A stretch of DNA of 64,000 bases from NCBI RefSeq assembly GCF_002850745.1, contig NZ_PJOK01000049.1:62001-126000 (forward strand), written 5' to 3'. Position numbers and translations under genes: made by a program. This document shows, in pieces, positions 34,648-42,249 of this stretch. Below the pieces are notes generated by a model that did no database searches, was not told where the DNA came from, and saw nothing but the letters and a program-made list of their open reading frames with translations. Position 1 is the first letter of the stretch, and every line of letters begins with the position of its first letter. The DNA comes from Nonomuraea indica. Lineage in GTDB: Bacteria; Actinomycetota; Actinomycetes; Streptosporangiales; Streptosporangiaceae.

Positions 34648-34914
34648 CATCTTCTTCCTGGACCTTGGATGATGACTCATCTCTCTCGCCGAGGAGATCA
34701 GACACAGCGTGACCGGTCCACCCTTCCATCCCAAACACTCGGGCAGTTTCTCTTGGCGGCGCACCTACAGCTCATGTCGGGGAATGTCCGCGCGGCCGGC
34801 GAGCCCGGACGCGTTGCCGGGGCACGGCCGGCGTGTTTCAATGCGTTCACACGGTGCTGCCGGGCGGGCGGGCCATGAGCGGGTTCCTCTGTCGTTCGCG
34901 AACAAGGGATCCTC
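34648..34914. other. Divergent intergenic region between the small secreted protein and LPMO genes
   Basis: In this 267-base region no small gene is convincing. The right half must hold the LPMO promoter; a CebR/CelR box of the type seen at 36784 is absent here. The ATG at 34915 is preceded by only a weak purine stretch (gaacaaggga). Confidence 0.4.
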
Positions 34915-35979
34915 ATGAGAGCAATCCGGTCGGCGGCCCTGGCGGCCGCACTGGCCGTGGCCCTGATCGCCACCGCCCTGATGGTGCCCCGGCAGGCGCA
35001 GGCCCACGGCGTCACGATGTTCCCCGGCAGCCGCACGTACCTGTGCTGGCAGGACGGGCTCAGGGAGAACGGCCAGATCATCTCCTACAACCCCGCCTGC
35101 GCGGCGGCCGTCGCGCAGAGCGGCACGACTCCGCTCTACAACTGGTTCGCGGTGCTGCGCTCCGACGGCGCCGGCCGCACCGCGGGTTTCATCCCCGACG
35201 GGCAGATCTGCAGCGGCGGCACCGGCGGGCCGTACGACTTCTCCGCCTACAACGCGGTCCGCTCCGACTGGCCGCTGACCCACCTGACCGCGGGCGCCAC
35301 CATCCGGGTGCGCCACAGCAACTGGGCGGCGCACCCCGGCTCGTTCGTCTCCTACATCACCAAGGACGGCTGGAACCCGAACGCGCCGCTGAAGTGGTCG
35401 GATCTGGAGCGGTTCGGCAGCGTCACCGACCCGCCCCAGTCGGGCGGGACCGGCGGTCTCAACTACTACTACTGGAACGTCCAGCTCCCGTCCGGCAAGA
35501 GCGGCCGGCACATGATCTTCACCCACTGGATCAGGTCCGACAGCCAGGAGAACTTCTACAGCTGCGCCGACGTCGTCTTCGACGGCGGCAACGGCGAGGT
35601 GACCGGCGTGGGCCCCGGCGGCAGCACGCCGCCGGACCCGACGGTGACCCCGACCGTCAGTCCCACGCCCGCCGGCTCCTGCACCGCGACCTGGCGCACC
35701 GCCCACACGTGGAGCGGGCACTTCCAGGCCGAGGTCACCGTCCGCAACATCGGGACGAGTCCGCTGAACGGCTGGACGGTCGGCTGGACCTACGGTGGCG
35801 GCCAGGGCTTCTCCGGCTCGCCCTGGAACGCCACCCTCACCGGGCAGCCACCGCAGGTCGTGGTGAAGAACGCCGGCCACAACGGGAACCTGGCGGCGGA
35901 CGGCACGACGACATTCGGCTTCAACGCCACGGGCACGCCACCGTCGCCGTCGCCCGCGCTGTCGTGCACCAGCCCGTAG
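34915..35979 (+). CDS. AA10 lytic polysaccharide monooxygenase with CBM2
   Basis: This secreted copper enzyme of 354 residues oxidatively cleaves crystalline polysaccharide, most likely cellulose. The signal peptide ends QAQA, leaving His31 as the N-terminal copper-brace residue of HGVTMFPGSRTYLCWQDG. The catalytic module runs to about residue 230, with RHSNWAAHPGSF holding the second brace His and DVVFDGG closing the domain. A Pro/Thr linker leads to a C-terminal CBM2 (CTATWRTAHTWSGHFQAEV to NATG), which favours cellulose over chitin. A membrane protein gene follows 5 bases later, and a strong terminator comes after that. Confidence 0.92.
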   Translation: MRAIRSAALAAALAVALIATALMVPRQAQAHGVTMFPGSRTYLCWQDGLRENGQIISYNPACAAAVAQSGTTPLYNWFAVLRSDGAGRTAGFIPDGQICSGGTGGPYDFSAYNAVRSDWPLTHLTAGATIRVRHSNWAAHPGSFVSYITKDGWNPNAPLKWSDLERFGSVTDPPQSGGTGGLNYYYWNVQLPSGKSGRHMIFTHWIRSDSQENFYSCADVVFDGGNGEVTGVGPGGSTPPDPTVTPTVSPTPAGSCTATWRTAHTWSGHFQAEVTVRNIGTSPLNGWTVGWTYGGGQGFSGSPWNATLTGQPPQVVVKNAGHNGNLAADGTTTFGFNATGTPPSPSPALSCTSP

Positions 35980-35984
35980 ACCCG

Positions 35985-36641
35985 ATGCCCGCGGACCGAA
36001 CGCCTGCGGACCAGATGCCGGCGGGCACGACACCGGCGGGCACGACATCGGCGGGCACGACATCGGCGGAGCATGCGGGCGTGGCGGCGCCGGCGCGCCG
36101 GGTGAGGATCGCGACGGTGGTCGCGCTGCTCCTCGTCCCGGTCGCCGGGGCCGCCCTGCTCGTCGCCGGCCACCAGGCCAGGCAGCACGAGCTGGAGGGA
36201 CGGCTCGCCGTCCTGGTGACCGGGCTGCTCGAAGGCGCCACCGCGGACGAGCACCGCCGGCACGGGCACGACTTCGGCCACGACCGCGGGCAGGGGGCCG
36301 TGCACGGGGCCGGCGAGGTCGTCTGCGCCGTGGACCCCTTCGGTGTCGAACCGGCCGGCGCGGCGACGGTGGCGGAGGTGGAGTGGGTGTACGCCCACCA
36401 CATGTGCGCGATCACCGGTCCGGGCGCCGGCTGGGCCCGGTCCGTGCGCGCATCCGGCCCCATCGCCGTACGGCTGGGCGACCCGCCGGTGGTGCGGGTG
36501 CCGGAGCCGGGGGCGGGTTACCCGGAGCGGGTCAGGCGGCTCGTCCCGGAGCGGCACCACGCCGCGGCGTTCGGCGGGTTCGGCGACGATGACGCGATCG
36601 AGGCGGCCCGTCGCCGGTTCGCCGCCGCCACGGGCCAGTAG
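35985..36641 (+). CDS. Single-pass membrane protein of unknown function
   Basis: This protein of about 218 residues begins at ATG 35985, 5 bases after the LPMO stop. A low-complexity N-terminus (PAGTTPAGTTSAGTTS) precedes one transmembrane helix at about residues 42-62 (VVALLLVPVAGAALLVAGHQ). The extracellular part has two Cys (VVCAVDPFG and HHMCAITGPG) that could form a disulfide. Actinobacterial genomes contain similar orphan proteins, but I cannot name the family. Cotranscription with the LPMO is likely from the spacing; the function is unknown. Confidence 0.65.
   Translation: MPADRTPADQMPAGTTPAGTTSAGTTSAEHAGVAAPARRVRIATVVALLLVPVAGAALLVAGHQARQHELEGRLAVLVTGLLEGATADEHRRHGHDFGHDRGQGAVHGAGEVVCAVDPFGVEPAGAATVAEVEWVYAHHMCAITGPGAGWARSVRASGPIAVRLGDPPVVRVPEPGAGYPERVRRLVPERHHAAAFGGFGDDDAIEAARRRFAAATGQ
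36021..36065 (+). repeat. Three 15-bp in-frame tandem repeats
   Basis: Units at 36021-36035, 36036-36050 and 36051-36065 read gcgggcacgacaccg and twice gcgggcacgacatcg. They encode the AGTTP/AGTTS repeats before the transmembrane helix. Two units are identical, suggesting recent slippage. Confidence 0.85.
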
Positions 36642-36656
36642 GACGGCCCACATGGG

Positions 36657-36696
36657 GACGCGGCCGGCGGAGAGGGGAGGTCTCGCCGGCCGCGTC
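36657..36696 (+). terminator. Strong hairpin terminator of the LPMO operon
   Basis: The arms gacgcggccggcg (36657-36669) and cgccggccgcgtc (36684-36696) form a perfect 13-bp stem with a 14-base loop, 16 bases after the stop at 36641. Confidence 0.75.
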
Positions 36697-36783
36697 TCGC
36701 CATCCGGGCGGGATGGTTCATGAACGGTCGCACGGAGTACGGGGGCGGCCTCACCTCCTGGGGTCCGTCAGGGAGCGCGACTT

Positions 36784-36797
36784 TGGGAGCGCTCCCA
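36784..36797. promoter_or_regulatory. CebR/CelR operator (orphan)
   Basis: The sequence tgggagcgctccca is exactly the 14-bp palindrome bound by CebR in Streptomyces and CelR in Thermobifida, LacI-family repressors released by cellobiose. A TAGCAT hexamer follows at 36800-36805, so the site could cover a promoter. The only plus-strand gene start close downstream is the short frame at 36825, which looks decayed; the next real gene is hemerythrin at 37002, which is not an expected target. Confidence 0.8.
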
Positions 36798-36824
36798 CGT
36801 AGCATTGTGGAGGGCCTCGCCCAC

Positions 36825-36971
36825 ATGTCAACGCACCGCCGGCCGCTGCCCCGCAGCGCTTCGTCCTACCTGCCGTCCGGCATGAAACTTTCACCGTGGC
36901 AGCGTCCGGGCCGCACCCGGCAACCTTCCGGAATGCGTAACGACGCGCGTGAGCCGCACCCGCTCGGGTAG
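36825..36971 (+). pseudogene. Decayed 5' end of a cellobiose-regulated gene
   Basis: A frame of 48 codons starts ATG at 36825, 10 bases after a GGAGGG site and 27 bases after the CebR/CelR box. It begins MSTHRRPLPRS, as a basic signal-peptide start might, but continues with polar residues (YLPSGMKLSPWQRPGRT) instead of a hydrophobic core, and stops at 36971. The simplest reading is the promoter and first codons of a lost secreted cellulase-type gene. The 360-base stretch 36642-37001 otherwise holds only the terminator and operator described above. Confidence 0.45.
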
Positions 36972-37001
36972 GCAGTCGCCCGTATCCGAGGAGGAGGCCT
37001 C

Positions 37002-37580
37002 ATGACCCAGCATTCGACCCGGCCCGAGACGATGAAGGAGACGGACGTCATCGACCTGCTGCTGGCCCAGCACGCGATGATCCGGGACCTGTTCGACGAG
37101 GTCGAGCGGGCCCCGGCCGGCGAGCGAGGCGAGGCGTTCACCCGGCTGGTCCGGCTGCTCGCCGTGCACGAGACCGCCGAGGAGGAGATCATCCACCCCT
37201 ACGCCCGCCGCACGCTCGACGGCGGCGACGGCGTGGTCGAGGACCGCCTCGAGGAGGAGCGGCAGGCCAAGGAACTGCTCCAGCACATGGACCAGGCGGG
37301 CCCGGACGATCCCGACTTCATGGCCAACCTCGCCGTGCTCCGCGCCGCCGTGATGGCGCACGCCCGCAGCGAGGAGCGCTACGAGTTCACCAAGCTGCGC
37401 GCCAGGACCAGCGCCGCCGAGCGCCGGGCCATGGCCGTGGGGGTCAAGGCCGCCGAGGCGATGGCGCCCACCCACCCCCATCCCGGCACCGAGTCCGCCA
37501 CCAAGAACGTCCTGGTGGGGACGCCCGTGGCGATGATGGACCGGGTGCGCGACGTGATCCGCAAGGCGACCGGGCACTGA
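37002..37580 (+). CDS. Hemerythrin-domain protein
   Basis: This 192-residue protein has an HHE-type four-helix di-iron domain. Ligand-bearing helices are visible as LLAQHAMIRDLFDEVE, VHETAEEEIIHPYAR, a middle helix RQAKELLQHMDQ, and MAHARSEERYEF. Such proteins bind oxygen or nitric oxide, or handle iron; a role in oxidative or nitrosative stress is likely. The C-terminal 50 residues (THPHPGTESATKN onward) are a flexible extension with a final amphipathic helix. The ATG at 37002 has a GAGGAGGAGG site. Confidence 0.88.
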   Translation: MTQHSTRPETMKETDVIDLLLAQHAMIRDLFDEVERAPAGERGEAFTRLVRLLAVHETAEEEIIHPYARRTLDGGDGVVEDRLEEERQAKELLQHMDQAGPDDPDFMANLAVLRAAVMAHARSEERYEFTKLRARTSAAERRAMAVGVKAAEAMAPTHPHPGTESATKNVLVGTPVAMMDRVRDVIRKATGH

Positions 37581-37675
37581 TCCCGGCGGGGCTCTCGGGG
37601 GTAGGGCTGGCCCCACCCCCGTACGCCGGTCCGCGGGATCGCGGCGGCGGGGCCGGCGTCCGTAGCGTTTACGGC

Positions 37676-38347
37676 ATGACGACCCTCCGCCAGCGCATCG
37701 CCACCGACACCCGCTACGCCCTCGGGGGCTTCCCGGCCGCCACCATCTCGTTCGCCCTCGTCGTGTCCGGCATGGCGGCGGGGATCGGCAGCCTGGTCGC
37801 CGTCGTCGGCGTGCCCATCCTCGGCGCGACCGCCGCGACGGCGCGGCGTTTCGCCGACACCGAGCGCGAGATGGTCGCCGAGGTGCTCGAACACCCCGTC
37901 GGCCGCCCCGTGTACCCGGACGCGCCGCCGTCGGCCGGCCTGCTGCGCCGCCTGGCCAACCCGGTGGCGGGCGCGCAGGGCTGGCTCGACATGCTGCACG
38001 CCGTCATCGCCTTCCCCTTCGCCGTCCTGTCCTTCGCCGTCACCCTCACCTGGTGGGTCGGCGCGATCGCCGGACTGTCCTTCCCGCTCTACGGGTGGAT
38101 CCTCGCCGCCATCCCCGGCATGGAGGGCCTGCCCGAACTGCTCGGCCTCGGCGACGGCACGGCCACGTTCGTGATCTTCAACACGGCCGTCGGCGCGCTG
38201 TTCGCGGTGACGCTGCCGCCCGTCGTGCGGGGCATGGCGCTGGTCAGGGCCACGCTGGCGCAGGCGATGCTCACCCGGCCCGTCCGCCCGGCCGTCCAGG
38301 AGCCGTTCTCGCCGTACGCCGACCTGCTGGCCGCCCGCCGCGCCTGA
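37676..38347 (+). CDS. Stand-alone membrane sensor domain protein (PF13796-like)
   Basis: This 223-residue protein has four hydrophobic helices in two pairs (about residues 25-50 and 105-185) and matches the putative sensor domain normally found at the N-terminus of actinobacterial histidine kinases. Here the protein ends just after the last helix (FSPYADLLAARRA), and no kinase gene follows. It may be a free membrane module that modulates another kinase, or a remnant. A strong hairpin follows, so the short form is the transcribed unit. Confidence 0.7.
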   Translation: MTTLRQRIATDTRYALGGFPAATISFALVVSGMAAGIGSLVAVVGVPILGATAATARRFADTEREMVAEVLEHPVGRPVYPDAPPSAGLLRRLANPVAGAQGWLDMLHAVIAFPFAVLSFAVTLTWWVGAIAGLSFPLYGWILAAIPGMEGLPELLGLGDGTATFVIFNTAVGALFAVTLPPVVRGMALVRATLAQAMLTRPVRPAVQEPFSPYADLLAARRA

Positions 38348-38374
38348 GACGCACGGGGGCGGAGCGCAAGCAGA

Positions 38375-38423
38375 AGGAGCCGGCCGTCGTGGATCCCCTC
38401 CCGGTCCGCGGCGGCCGGCTCCT
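38375..38423 (+). terminator. Hairpin terminator after the sensor-domain gene
   Basis: The arms aggagccggccg (38375-38386) and cggccggctcct (38412-38423) form a perfect 12-bp stem with a 25-base loop, 28 bases beyond the stop at 38347; a C-run follows instead of a U-tract. Confidence 0.6.
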
Positions 38424-38534
38424 CCCCCCCTCCGCGACCAGCATGGCGGCTACCCGGCTGAGCTGGAAGGATACGTCGTTCCCAGGAACGGGATTCCCCG
38501 GCGACACCTCCGGTTAGGTGCCATAATCGCCCTG

Positions 38535-39437
38535 ATGCGACCTGCGGACGCGAGCCCCCGGGGCCCGTTGGGAGACTTTCTCAGCAGCCGGCGGGCCCTG
38601 GTCAGCGCCTCCGACGTGGGGCTGCCGGAGACCGGCTTCCCCCGGCGCGTGCCGGGGCTGCGGCGTGAGGAGGTCGCCCAGCTCGCCGGCATCAGCATCG
38701 ACTACTACACGCGGCTGGAGCAGGGGCGGGTGCGCACCGCCTCACGCGCCGTGCTCCACGCCATCGGGCGGGCCCTGCTGCTCAACGACGACCAGCAGCG
38801 CCACCTCATCCAGCTCGCCCACCCCGACGAGGCGGACGACCGGGGCGGTGACGGCCGCCGGCGCGTCAAGCCGCAGGTCGAACGCCTGCTGGCCAACCTG
38901 GTCGACACCCCCGCCCTGGTGCTCGGCCGCTATCTCGACATCGTCGCCTGGAACCGGCTGGCCACCGCCCTGCTCGGCGACCTGGCGGCCATGCCGCCGC
39001 AGCACCGCAACTACGCCCGCATGACGTTCCTCGACCCCCATGTCCGCTCCCTGTTCGTCGACTGGAAGGAGCGGGCGCAGGAGACGGTGTCAGCGCTGCG
39101 GCTCGCGGCCGGCGCCGACTGCGCCCGGCCGCGGCTACGGGAGCTGGTGGGCGAGCTGTCGGTACGCGACCCCGACTTCCGCACCTGGTGGGCCCAGCAC
39201 CTGGTGACGATGCGGACCTCCGGCAGCAGCCGCCTCGACCACCCGGTGGCTGGGCGGTTCAACGTGGACTGGCAGGTGCTGACGGGCGTCGACGACCAGG
39301 CGCAGGTCATCGTGCTGATGAGCGCGCCCGCCGGCACGCCCGACCACGCGGCCATCAGGAAGCTGGACGCGTGGGCGCACCGGCAGGGCCTGACGCACGG
39401 CACGTCGGCGGCCGTGCCCGCCGCCGAGGAGCCCTGA
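38535..39437 (+). CDS. XRE-family regulator with MmyB-like ligand domain
   Basis: This 300-residue regulator has an N-terminal XRE helix-turn-helix (GLRREEVAQLAGISIDYYTR at about residues 42-61, LEQGR after it) and a C-terminal MmyB-like domain (VLGRYLDIVAWNRLATAL, then RTWWAQHLV). These regulators bind small fatty-acid-like ligands and usually control a neighbouring dehydrogenase or oxidoreductase gene. No such gene is adjacent here; the next gene is SecDF on the opposite strand. Confidence 0.9.
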   Translation: MRPADASPRGPLGDFLSSRRALVSASDVGLPETGFPRRVPGLRREEVAQLAGISIDYYTRLEQGRVRTASRAVLHAIGRALLLNDDQQRHLIQLAHPDEADDRGGDGRRRVKPQVERLLANLVDTPALVLGRYLDIVAWNRLATALLGDLAAMPPQHRNYARMTFLDPHVRSLFVDWKERAQETVSALRLAAGADCARPRLRELVGELSVRDPDFRTWWAQHLVTMRTSGSSRLDHPVAGRFNVDWQVLTGVDDQAQVIVLMSAPAGTPDHAAIRKLDAWAHRQGLTHGTSAAVPAAEEP

Positions 39438-39478
39438 CCCGGCAGGCCACGGAGCGGCGAGCAGCGAAACACCCGATT

Positions 39479-39535
39479 CGAGCCGCCGGGACACCCCGAG
39501 CGACGGGACACCAGGGCGAGCCGCCGGGACACCCC
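39479..39535. repeat. Short direct repeats after the XRE gene
   Basis: The 19-base unit cgagccgccgggacacccc occurs at 39479-39497 and 39517-39535, with a diverged copy (cgagcgacgggacacca) between them. The array lies in the spacer between the convergent XRE and SecDF genes; no function is evident. Confidence 0.7.
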
Positions 39536-39601
39536 GTCAGGGCGTCGGCGGCCGGCGGCACGCGGGCCCGGGCGGCGGAGCCCCGCGATGCCGCCGGTGC
39601 C

Positions 39602-41845
39602 TCACACGACCGCGCCGGAGCCGTCGCGCCGGAGCTTCTCGCGCGGCTTGGGCGGCTCGGGAGGCGGCTGCTTGCTGAACCGTTCGAACTCGATCGCCAG
39701 CGGTCCGGCCACGAACGACGAGGACGCCGTGCCGGCCACGATGCCGATGATGAGCGCGATGGCGAAGTCGCGCAGCGAGTCGCCGCCGAAGACGGCGAGC
39801 GCGCTGAGGATGAACAGCGCGCCGAGGCCGGTGTTGACCGTGCGCGGCACGGTCTGCAGGATCGCGCCGTTGACGATGCGGGCGAACGGCGCCGTGCGGT
39901 CCGCCGTCCACATCTCGCGCACCCGGTCGAACACCACCACCTTGTCGTTGATCGAGTAGCCGATGATGGTGAGCATGGCCGCCAGGAAGACCCCGTCGAT
40001 CGGCTTGCCCAGCCAGGCGAAGACGCCGACGACGGCGGCCGTGTCCACCACCAGGGCGGCGACCGAGGCCGCGCCGAACGTCCACCTGAACCGGACCGCC
40101 AGGTAGAGCAGCTGTGCGGCCAGCGCCACGCCGAGTGCGATGAGCGCGTTGCGGCGCAGCTCCTCGCCCAGGCTGGGGCCGATCAGCTCGTCGCGCTGCT
40201 TGGTCACCTCGCCCACCCGGCCGTCGAGCGCGGCCTCGATGCCGGCCACGTCGTCGGCGCTGATCTGGCCGGCGCGCACGGTGACGACGTTGCCGGACGA
40301 CTGCACGACCGCCGACGGGTGTCCCGCCTCGGCCACGGCCTGCCGGGCCAGGTCGGCGCCGACCGGCTTGGTGGCGGCGAACTCGACGATCCGGCCGCCG
40401 GTGAACTCCACGCCGAAGTTCAGGCCCTGGGCGAGCAGCCCGGCGACGGCGGCGGCCACCACCGCGGCGGCGACGGCCAGCCAGAGCCGGCCACGGGCCA
40501 TGAGCTGCGGGTCGCGGGCGGTCACCCAGGTGCGGACCCTGCCCACGGAGCCGAGCCCCGACAGGCGGGGGCCCACCCGTCCGATCACGAGGTGGGTCAG
40601 GACCCTGGTGATGAGCATGGCCGAGATCAGCGAGGCGAGCACGCCGATGGCCAGGGTCACGCCGAAGCCGCGGACCGGCCCCGAGGCCAGGAAGAACAGC
40701 AGCCCGGCGGCCAGCAGCGTGGTGATGTTGGAGTCGGCGATGGCGCTCCAGGCGTTCTTGAAGCCCCGGTCCAGCGCCGTCCGCAGGCCGAGCCGGGACG
40801 AGCGGGCGTACTCCTCCCTGGCCCGTTCGAACACGAGGACGTTGGCGTCCACGGCCATGCCGATGGCCAGCACGAAGCCGGCGAGTCCCGGCAAGGTGAG
40901 CGTCGCCCCGATGGCGACCAGGGCGGCGTAGGACAGGAGCCCGTACAGGGCGAGGGCGATGGCGGCGAGCAGGCCCACCAACCGGTAGACGGCGATGATG
41001 AACACCGCGGTGAGCAGCACGCCGGCGACGCCCGCCTTGGCGCTGGCCTCGATGGCCTTCTCGCCGAGCGTGGGGCCGACGGTCCGCTGCTCGATCAGCT
41101 CCATGGGGACGGGAAGCGCGCCGCCCTTGATGAGCACGGCGAGGTCCTGCGCCTCCTGAGGCGTGAAGGAGCCGGTGATCTGCGTTGACCCGCCCGGGAT
41201 GCCGGCCCGGCAGGGCACCGACGGGTCCACCTGCGGCGAGGAGATGATCTCGTTGTCGAGCACGATGGCCAGCCGCCGCTTGGGGTCGCCGACCGGCTCG
41301 CACCCGGCGGCTCCGGTGAGCCGCTGCCACGCTCCGGGGTCGCGGAAGTCGACGGTGACGAACCAGCCGGGCCCCTGCTGGGGGTCGGTCCGCGCGGCGG
41401 CGTCGGTCACGCCGTCACCGGTGATGGCTGCCGGGCCGAGCGAGAGCTTCTGCCCCGACTCGTCGGCCACGGCCTTCTTGTCGTCGGCCGCGGCCACGCC
41501 GAGCACGGGATGGAAGGTGAGCTGGGCGGTGCGGCCGATGACCTCGGCGGCCTTGCGCGGGTCGAGCACGCCGGGCAGCTCGACGATGATCCGCCGCTCG
41601 CCGGACCTGACGAGGGTGGGATCGACGACGCCGAGCGCGTCGGCGCGCCGCCGGAGCACGTCGAGTGCCCGGTCGGTGGCCTCGGCGTCGGCCTTGACGG
41701 TGGGCGAGTCGCGCGTCTCGAAGACGAGCTGGGTGCCGCCGCGCAGGTCGAGGCCGAGGCGCGGCGACATGGAGAACGCCAGGAAGAATGCGGTGGCGAC
41801 GAGGACACACGTGACCACCGCGCGCCACAGGGGCGCACGGGACAT
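39602..41845 (-). CDS. secDF: Fused SecDF protein-export membrane subunit
   Basis: This 747-residue fusion of SecD and SecF pulls preproteins through SecYEG using the proton gradient. The SecD half has LGLDLRGGTQLVFE near the N-terminus, a compact periplasmic P1 region, and six helices including GMAVDANVLVFERAREE with the key Asp. The SecF half repeats this with GVEFTGGRIVEF and GYSINDKVVVFDRVRE. The ATG at 41845 follows GTGGAGG. Many actinobacteria have separate secD and secF genes, so this fused form may be an extra copy. A gene for a small secreted protein lies 33 bases upstream on the same strand. Confidence 0.92.
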   Translation of the reverse strand: MSRAPLWRAVVTCVLVATAFFLAFSMSPRLGLDLRGGTQLVFETRDSPTVKADAEATDRALDVLRRRADALGVVDPTLVRSGERRIIVELPGVLDPRKAAEVIGRTAQLTFHPVLGVAAADDKKAVADESGQKLSLGPAAITGDGVTDAAARTDPQQGPGWFVTVDFRDPGAWQRLTGAAGCEPVGDPKRRLAIVLDNEIISSPQVDPSVPCRAGIPGGSTQITGSFTPQEAQDLAVLIKGGALPVPMELIEQRTVGPTLGEKAIEASAKAGVAGVLLTAVFIIAVYRLVGLLAAIALALYGLLSYAALVAIGATLTLPGLAGFVLAIGMAVDANVLVFERAREEYARSSRLGLRTALDRGFKNAWSAIADSNITTLLAAGLLFFLASGPVRGFGVTLAIGVLASLISAMLITRVLTHLVIGRVGPRLSGLGSVGRVRTWVTARDPQLMARGRLWLAVAAAVVAAAVAGLLAQGLNFGVEFTGGRIVEFAATKPVGADLARQAVAEAGHPSAVVQSSGNVVTVRAGQISADDVAGIEAALDGRVGEVTKQRDELIGPSLGEELRRNALIALGVALAAQLLYLAVRFRWTFGAASVAALVVDTAAVVGVFAWLGKPIDGVFLAAMLTIIGYSINDKVVVFDRVREMWTADRTAPFARIVNGAILQTVPRTVNTGLGALFILSALAVFGGDSLRDFAIALIIGIVAGTASSSFVAGPLAIEFERFSKQPPPEPPKPREKLRRDGSGAVV

Positions 41846-41878
41846 GGAAGCCTCCACAGGCTGTCGATGGGATGGACG

Positions 41879-42208
41879 TCAGCGCGTCGTGGAGGGCGGC
41901 CCCCTGGCCGGGGCGGCGGCGTGGCCCGGCTGGGGAGGCGCGGAGTGTCCGCCGGGTGCGGCGGTCACCGGCCGCGGGCGCCCGGCGGGGCCCGCGGCGG
42001 CCGGGAGGACGGCCACGCCGCCGATCGAGGCGTGCGGGCCGGTGGGCAGGTGGACCCGGGGCGCGCGCTCGTCGCGGGGGTGACCCATCGCCTGGTCGGC
42101 GGGGAGGAGCGCGGACTGCGCGGCGAGGCCGCGGTGTGTGGCGTGGCCCGCGGCGGGGACGAGCAGGTGCAGCAGGAGGAGCAGCGCAGCGGTGAGCCTG
42201 GTCCGCAC
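41879..42208 (-). CDS. Small secreted His/Pro-rich protein upstream of secDF
   Basis: This protein of about 109 residues starts at GTG 42208 with a GGGAGGAG site. It has a Sec signal peptide (MRTRLTAALLLLLHLLVPAA) and a mature part rich in His, Pro and Ala (HATHRG, HPRDERAPRVHLPTG, GGHSAPPQPGHAAAP). No family is recognised. Position suggests cotranscription with secDF. The His content could bind metal, but there is no defined motif. Confidence 0.6.
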   Translation of the reverse strand: MRTRLTAALLLLLHLLVPAAGHATHRGLAAQSALLPADQAMGHPRDERAPRVHLPTGPHASIGGVAVLPAAAGPAGRPRPVTAAPGGHSAPPQPGHAAAPARGPPSTTR

Positions 42209-42249
42209 GTCTCCTCCCTTCGTCGGGCCGCATGCAGCCGAGGCCCAAC

